DNA of 64,000 nucleotides, taken from the NCBI RefSeq assembly GCF_013267355.1, contig NZ_CP053985.1:6882001-6946000 (forward strand). Reading direction: 5' to 3'. The notes under the pieces are model-generated. The model had not been told where the DNA came from and made no database searches. It saw only the letters and a program-made list of their open reading frames with translations. Positions 57,995-64,000 of the stretch are shown here, in pieces (positions within the stretch are counted from its first letter, which is position 1; every line of letters begins with the position of its first letter). Position numbers and translations under genes: made by a program. Origin of the DNA: Achromobacter pestifer (lineage in GTDB: Bacteria; Pseudomonadota; Gammaproteobacteria; Burkholderiales; Burkholderiaceae_B).

Positions 57995-60004
57995 ATGAGT
58001 CCATTGCCCGTCCCTCGCCGCCTTGCCTCCCGCCGCCTGACCCGCCTGATTGTCCTGGCCGCGCTGGGCGCGCTGGCCGTCAGCCTGGGTCCGTCCGTCC
58101 AGGCGCAGACCGCCCGCAAACCCTCGCCCTATGAAAACTCCCGCCCGTTGAACCCCGACGAGCGCGCGGCGCAGCAGGCGGAAGACGCCAAAAAAAACGG
58201 CCCGGCCTTCCTCGGCCAGATCCGGACCCAGGCCGAATTCCAGCAACTTGCCCGGGTCTACAACCCCGGCACGCCGCTGGAGATCCCGCACGTGCTGTTC
58301 GTGATCGATCGAAAACAGGGCGGCAAGATCTACTACGTCGACACGCCCCGCTATACGCTGCACGAGAACTTCGCGCGCGAGCGGCGCCTCTTGCCCGCCG
58401 ACGACAAGGCCACGCTGATTGCTCAGTACAAGGACCCGCAGCGGCGCCTGCTGTTCGGCACCCTCAGTTGGCAACGCGACCTGCCCGGCTACACCTATGA
58501 ATTCTGGGAAGGCGACCGGATCAACCCGGAGTTGTTGAAGCTGACCGAAGAGAAACTGCAGGCCAGCTTCTACCAACCGGTGCGCTTCAAGGCCAATTCC
58601 ACGCTGCACGAACAGGTCGCGAAAAACGCCGGCCTGAACGCGGTGACGCAGGAATCCTTGCTGCGCGAGCAGACCTTCCTGCCGCTGAACACCGGCGTCG
58701 CCCAGGGCCGGCTGCGCATCGTGGCCTCGGTGGACGACACGCCGGACCTGTCGCCGACGGACATCCTGGTGCTGGACGAGGTTCCGGTCGCGCTGCCGCC
58801 GGTGGCAGGCCTGGTGACGCAACGGCCCTCCACCCTGCTGTCCCATGTCAATCTGCTGGCCAAGGGCTGGCGCATTCCCAACGCCTACGTGCGCGATGCC
58901 GTGGCCGCGCTGCGCGAGCATGACGGCCAGTGGGTCGAGCTGACCGTCACCAGCAACGGCTATCAGCTGCAGCGCATCGCCAAGCCTGAAACCGCGCCGC
59001 CGCCCAAGGCCTCCCTGCCCCTGCCCAAGCCCGACTTGACGGTCAAGGCGATCAAGCCGCTCTCCGGCATGGTCACGCGCGACAGCCGCCATTGCGGCGT
59101 GAAGGCCGCCAACCTGGGCGCGCTGAAGTCCGCGCTGCCGCCCGCGGCCACCGTGCCGGACGGCTTTTGCATACCCTTCGCGCAGTACGCGGCCTTCATG
59201 GCCCAGTTGGGCGTGCCGCAACGCATCGCCGCGCTGGAGCAGCGGCCGGACTTCGCCAGCGACGGCAACGTGCGGCGCGCCGAACTGGCCGCGCTGCGCC
59301 GGGACATCGTGCAGGCCCCGCCGGATGCGGCGCAGGCCTCCGCCTGGCGCGAACGCTGGCAGCAGCAATTGCAGGGCCGCGGCGTATTCGTGCGCAGCTC
59401 GTCCAATTCCGAGGACCTGCCGGGGTTCAGCGGCGCCGGGCTTTACACCACCGTGCCCAACGTGACGCAGGCCGACGCGCTGGCGCAAGCCGTGCAGACG
59501 GTGTGGGCCTCGGTCTACAACTACGAAGCCTATGAAGCGCGGCGCGCGGCCGGCATCGGCCAGGACGGCGTGGTAATGGCGGTGCTGGTGCAGCAGGCCG
59601 CGGCGTCGGACAGTTCGGGCGTCATGATCACACGCGATCCCTTCGACGCCTCGCGCCGCTACGTCACCTACCTCTCGGCCAAGCGCGGCCTGGGCATCAA
59701 GGTGGTGGAAGGCAAGCGGCAGGCCGAGCAGCTGATGTACTCCAGCTGGTCCAAGGCGGTGCAGGTGCTGAGCCGTTCCGCCGAGGACACCCAGCTGGTG
59801 CCGGACGCGGCGGGCGGCGTGCGCGAAGTGCCGATCGAAGGCGCGCGCCAGGTGTTGAACGATGCGCTGGTGGCGCGCCTGGCTACGGTGGGCAGCCAGA
59901 TCAAGCAGCGCCTGGGCGGCGCGGACCAGGACATCGAATGGGCCGTGCAGGGTGAGAACATCCTGATCCTGCAGGCCCGGCCGTATATCGACGGCAGTCA
60001 GTAA
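57995..60004 (+). CDS. Exported PEP synthase/dikinase-like protein
   Basis: Protein of 669 residues with a Sec signal (LIVLAALGALAVSLGPSVQA). The N-terminal ~230 residues are unrecognised. A swivelling phosphohistidine-like segment follows (LVTQRPSTLLSHVNLLAKGW, His284 as candidate). The C-terminal PEP/pyruvate dikinase ATP-binding domain (~355-665) has VRSSSNSEDLPGFSGAGLY (from V466) and DIEWAVQGENILILQARP. Order and motifs recall glucan water dikinase more than PEP synthase, and no PEP-binding domain is present. An ATP-using enzyme with a signal peptide is unusual. Substrate unknown. Confidence 0.82.
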   Translation: MSPLPVPRRLASRRLTRLIVLAALGALAVSLGPSVQAQTARKPSPYENSRPLNPDERAAQQAEDAKKNGPAFLGQIRTQAEFQQLARVYNPGTPLEIPHVLFVIDRKQGGKIYYVDTPRYTLHENFARERRLLPADDKATLIAQYKDPQRRLLFGTLSWQRDLPGYTYEFWEGDRINPELLKLTEEKLQASFYQPVRFKANSTLHEQVAKNAGLNAVTQESLLREQTFLPLNTGVAQGRLRIVASVDDTPDLSPTDILVLDEVPVALPPVAGLVTQRPSTLLSHVNLLAKGWRIPNAYVRDAVAALREHDGQWVELTVTSNGYQLQRIAKPETAPPPKASLPLPKPDLTVKAIKPLSGMVTRDSRHCGVKAANLGALKSALPPAATVPDGFCIPFAQYAAFMAQLGVPQRIAALEQRPDFASDGNVRRAELAALRRDIVQAPPDAAQASAWRERWQQQLQGRGVFVRSSSNSEDLPGFSGAGLYTTVPNVTQADALAQAVQTVWASVYNYEAYEARRAAGIGQDGVVMAVLVQQAAASDSSGVMITRDPFDASRRYVTYLSAKRGLGIKVVEGKRQAEQLMYSSWSKAVQVLSRSAEDTQLVPDAAGGVREVPIEGARQVLNDALVARLATVGSQIKQRLGGADQDIEWAVQGENILILQARPYIDGSQ

Positions 60005-60026
60005 GGACCCGGCCGGAAGGCGGACC

Positions 60027-60057
60027 GGGCAAGGCCGCCGCGCACGGCGCCTTGCCC
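60027..60057. other. Strong hairpin between convergent genes
   Basis: GGGCAAGGC...GCCTTGCCC with an inner GCCG/CGGC stem lies between the convergent dikinase-like and lpd genes. There is no U-tract; it may act as a bidirectional transcript end. Confidence 0.45.
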
Positions 60058-60067
60058 ACAAAATCCC

Positions 60068-61471
<1,404 letters not shown>

Positions 61472-61473
61472 GC

Positions 61474-62799
61474 TTACTCCACGAAAAGCAGCGCGGGTTG
61501 TTCCAGCAGCGCGCGCACCGCCTGGATGAAGCGCGCCGCGTCCATGCCGTCCACCACGCGGTGGTCGAAGGACGACGACAGGTTCATCAGCTTGCGCGCC
61601 ACCACGGCGCCATTGCGGATGGCGGGCCGCTCGACGATGCGGTTCACGCCCACGATGCCGACCTCGGGATGGTTGATCACCGGCGTGGTGACGATGCCGC
61701 CCAAAGGCCCCAGGCTGGTGATGGTGATGGTCGACCCCGACAGCTCGTCGCGGCTGGCGCTGCCCGTGCGCACCGCCTCGGCCAGACGGACGATCTCGGC
61801 CGCCATGGACCAGAGATCGCGCGCCTCGGCGTGGCGCATGACCGGCACCATCAGGCCGCCGTCGCTTTGCGTGGCGATGCCGATGTGGACCGCGCCGTAG
61901 CGCGTGACCACACCGCCCTCATCGTCGTAACGCGCGTTGATCTGCGGGAAATCGCGCAGCGCCACTACCATCGCGCGCGCCAGCAGCGGCAGCAGCGTGA
62001 GCTTGCCGCGCGTCGCGCCCCACTTCTGGTTGAGACTGGCGCGCAGCTCTTCCAGTTCGGTCACGTCGATTTCCTCGACGTAGCTGAAGTGCGGGATGCG
62101 GCGCTTGGACTCGGCCATCTTCTGCGCGATCTTGCGGCGCAGGCCGATGACCGGCACGTTTTCCTCGTCGTTGCGCTCGGCATAGGCCACGCCGCCGCGG
62201 GCTTGAGCCCCCCCGCCCTGCCCTTGCAGGTAAGCGTCCAGATCCTCGTGCAGGATCCGGCCGGCCGGGCCGCTGCCGTGCACGTAGCGCAGTTCGATGC
62301 CCAGGTCCCAGGCGCGCTTGCGCACGGCCGGCGAAGCCAGCGGCTTGTCGCCGGGCTGGCGCGCGACGGCGGCGGGCGCCTGGCGCGCGGGCTTGGCCGG
62401 CGCCGCGGACGGCTTGGCGGGCGCGGCGACTTCGACGGCAGCCTTCGGCGCAGGCGCGGCCTGCGGCGCGGACGCCGAAGCCGCGGGCTGCGCCGCGGCA
62501 GGAGCCGCGGCCGCCTTGGCAGGCGGCGCGTCCGCGCCCGGCTTGAGGTTGCCCTCGCCTTCGACTTCCAGGCGGATCAGCTCGCCGCCCACGGCCATGA
62601 CCTGGCCCACGTCCCCGCCCAGCGCGACCACGCGGCCGACCACCGGCGCGGGAATCTCGACCGTGGCCTTGTCCGTCATGACGTCGGCCAGCGGCTGGTC
62701 CTCGGCCACCAGGTCGCCGATCTTCACGTGCCAGGCGACCAGTTCCACTTCCGCGATGCCTTCGCCGATGTCGGGCATCTTGATGACATGAATACCCAT
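61474..62799 (-). CDS. bkdB: Branched-chain 2-oxoacid dehydrogenase E2 (dihydrolipoamide acyltransferase)
   Basis: Core enzyme of 441 residues. One lipoyl domain (~1-80) carries the lipoyl Lys in [13 protein letters not shown]. An Ala/Pro-rich linker (~90-145) precedes the E1/E3-binding domain (~150-190, [16 protein letters not shown]). The catalytic domain (~215-441) ends with [12 protein letters not shown], the active-site His motif. It transfers branched acyl groups to CoA. It lies between the E1-beta and lpd genes. Confidence 0.94.
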   Translation of the reverse strand: MGIHVIKMPDIGEGIAEVELVAWHVKIGDLVAEDQPLADVMTDKATVEIPAPVVGRVVALGGDVGQVMAVGGELIRLEVEGEGNLKPGADAPPAKAAAAPAAAQPAASASAPQAAPAPKAAVEVAAPAKPSAAPAKPARQAPAAVARQPGDKPLASPAVRKRAWDLGIELRYVHGSGPAGRILHEDLDAYLQGQGGGAQARGGVAYAERNDEENVPVIGLRRKIAQKMAESKRRIPHFSYVEEIDVTELEELRASLNQKWGATRGKLTLLPLLARAMVVALRDFPQINARYDDEGGVVTRYGAVHIGIATQSDGGLMVPVMRHAEARDLWSMAAEIVRLAEAVRTGSASRDELSGSTITITSLGPLGGIVTTPVINHPEVGIVGVNRIVERPAIRNGAVVARKLMNLSSSFDHRVVDGMDAARFIQAVRALLEQPALLFVE

Positions 62800-62802
62800 C
62801 TC

Positions 62803-63846
62803 TCAACCCTCCATCGCGCGCTTGAACGCTTCGCCGACCCGGCGCGGGCCGGGGAAGTACGCCCATTCCTGCGCGTGGGGATACGGCGTATCCCAGCCGG
62901 TCACGCGCTCCACGGGCGCCTCCAGATGATGGAAGCAGTGTTCCTGCACCAGCGAAATCAGCTCGGCGCCGAAGCCGCAGGTGCGCGTGGCTTCGTGCAC
63001 CACCACGCAGCGGCCGGTCTTCTTGACCGAATTGACGATGGCATCCAGGTCCAGCGGCCACAGGCTGCGCAGGTCGATGACCTCGGCGTCGATGCCGGTT
63101 TCCTCGGCGGCCGTCAGCGACACGTGCACGGTGGTGCCGTAGGTCAGCACGGTCAGCGCGTTGCCGGGCCGCACGATGGCGGCCGAGTCCAGCGGCACGG
63201 TGTAGTACCCGGTGGGCACCACGCTGCCCGGCCGTCCGGTCCAAGGCGTGACGGGCCGGTCGTGATGGCCGTCGAACGGGCCGTTGTAGAGCCGCTTGGG
63301 CTCCAGGAAGATGACCGGATCGTCGTTCTCGATGGCCGCGATCAGGAGGCCCTTGGCGTCATACGGATTGGACGGCATCACCGTGCGCAGCCCGCAGACC
63401 TGCGTGAACATGGCCTCGGGGCTCTGGCTGTGCGTCTGTCCGCCGTAGATGCCGCCGCCGCAAGGCATGCGGATGGTCATGGGCGCGACGAACTCGTTGA
63501 CCGAGCGGTAGCGCAAGCGCGCGGCCTCGGACACGATCTGGTCCGAAGCGGGATAGAAATAGTCGGCGAACTGGATCTCGCAGACGGGGCGCAGGCCATA
63601 CGCGCCCATGCCCACCGCCACGCCGACGATGCCGCCTTCGGAGATGGGCGTGTCGAACACGCGCGAGCTGCCGTACTTGGCCTGCAGGCCCTCGGTGCAA
63701 CGGAACACGCCGCCGAAATAGCCGACGTCCTGCCCGAACACCACCACGTTGTTGTCGCGCTCCAGCATCACATCCATGGCCGAGCGCAAAGCCTGGATCA
63801 TGGTCATCGGCGCGGAGGCCGGACCAGCGTTGTTATCGATAGCCAT
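62803..63846 (-). CDS. bkdA2: Branched-chain 2-oxoacid dehydrogenase E1 beta subunit
   Basis: Thiamine-diphosphate decarboxylase subunit of 347 residues. It has the transketolase-like fold with ALRSAMDVMLERDNNVVVFG at ~10-30, then DTPISEGGIVGVAVGMG, and a C-terminal transketolase domain (VVHEATRTCGFGAE). Pyruvate dehydrogenase E1 beta is similar, but the operon with single-lipoyl E2 and the bkdA1 tail favours branched-chain substrates. It starts two bases after the bkdA1 stop. Confidence 0.93.
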   Translation of the reverse strand: MAIDNNAGPASAPMTMIQALRSAMDVMLERDNNVVVFGQDVGYFGGVFRCTEGLQAKYGSSRVFDTPISEGGIVGVAVGMGAYGLRPVCEIQFADYFYPASDQIVSEAARLRYRSVNEFVAPMTIRMPCGGGIYGGQTHSQSPEAMFTQVCGLRTVMPSNPYDAKGLLIAAIENDDPVIFLEPKRLYNGPFDGHHDRPVTPWTGRPGSVVPTGYYTVPLDSAAIVRPGNALTVLTYGTTVHVSLTAAEETGIDAEVIDLRSLWPLDLDAIVNSVKKTGRCVVVHEATRTCGFGAELISLVQEHCFHHLEAPVERVTGWDTPYPHAQEWAYFPGPRRVGEAFKRAMEG

Positions 63847-63848
63847 GA

Positions 63849-64000
<152 letters not shown>

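Noticed and set aside
57845..60061. 738-codon minus-strand open frame
   Set aside because: Most of it is a shadow of the dikinase-like gene. Only its last 39 codons, which lie outside that gene and have their own ribosome site, are kept as a candidate.

Overview
This 64-kb window is high-GC chromosomal DNA from a betaproteobacterium, most likely Alcaligenaceae of the Achromobacter/Bordetella type. The evidence is the codon use, the nadE-glnB linkage, a BkdA1-A2-B-Lpd operon, a FecI/FecR/TonB-receptor trio, many solute-binding transport systems and close matches to Achromobacter-type protein families. The genus is inferred from style, not from a marker gene. I see no rRNA, tRNA, CRISPR array, prophage or insertion sequence. 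The window starts inside a Liv-type binding-protein gene and ends inside bkdA1.

Layout. (1) 1-5.4 kb: Liv-type binding protein with a GntR/UTRA regulator, a GAF-PAS-PAS-GGDEF diguanylate cyclase, and two secreted proteins of unknown role. (2) 5.5-9.7 kb: iron-type cell-surface signalling trio (ECF sigma, FecR-like anti-sigma, STN-bearing TonB receptor) with a Fur-like site upstream. (3) 9.8-19.2 kb: YaeQ, a LysE exporter, then a Gsi/Dpp-like peptide ABC operon headed by a cytoplasmic-type gamma-glutamyltransferase, with a divergent LysR gene. (4) 19.2-37.6 kb: a type II secretion (T2SS) locus (gspC, gspGHIJKLMN, gspDE on the opposite strand, gspF) beside probable substrates: a phospholipase C, a LamG/phosphodiesterase-like lipoprotein, a tiny lipoprotein and a PhoX-family phosphatase. 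A YefM/ParE-type toxin-antitoxin pair sits between gspN and gspE. (5) 37.7-46.4 kb: glnB-nadE, a mechanosensitive channel, argH, a hicAB pair, and a LysR/MFS divergent pair. (6) 46.5-57.6 kb: an aromatic catabolic island: LuxR-type regulator, FAD monooxygenase, small DUF2783-like protein, VOC protein, metallo-beta-lactamase-fold protein, FAH-family hydrolase, zeta-GST isomerase, MFS importer, class I fumarase and, convergently, a two-subunit AmnBA-like extradiol dioxygenase. (7) 57.6-64 kb: a candidate 39-aa small gene, an exported PEP-synthase-like protein, and the branched-chain 2-oxoacid dehydrogenase operon.

How the genes may work together. Region 4 reads as a phosphate-scavenging secretion unit: phosphoesterases with lipoprotein or Tat signals next to a T2SS, with Pho-box-like half sites in the phoX-gspC divergent promoter. 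Region 6 has the parts of a gentisate/homogentisate-type pathway (hydroxylation, ring cleavage, GSH-dependent isomerisation, FAH-type hydrolysis, fumarate hydration, uptake), but the usual cupin ring-cleavage enzyme is absent. The VOC protein and a metallo-beta-lactamase-fold protein with altered metal ligands stand in its place. This is the strongest candidate for an undescribed system.
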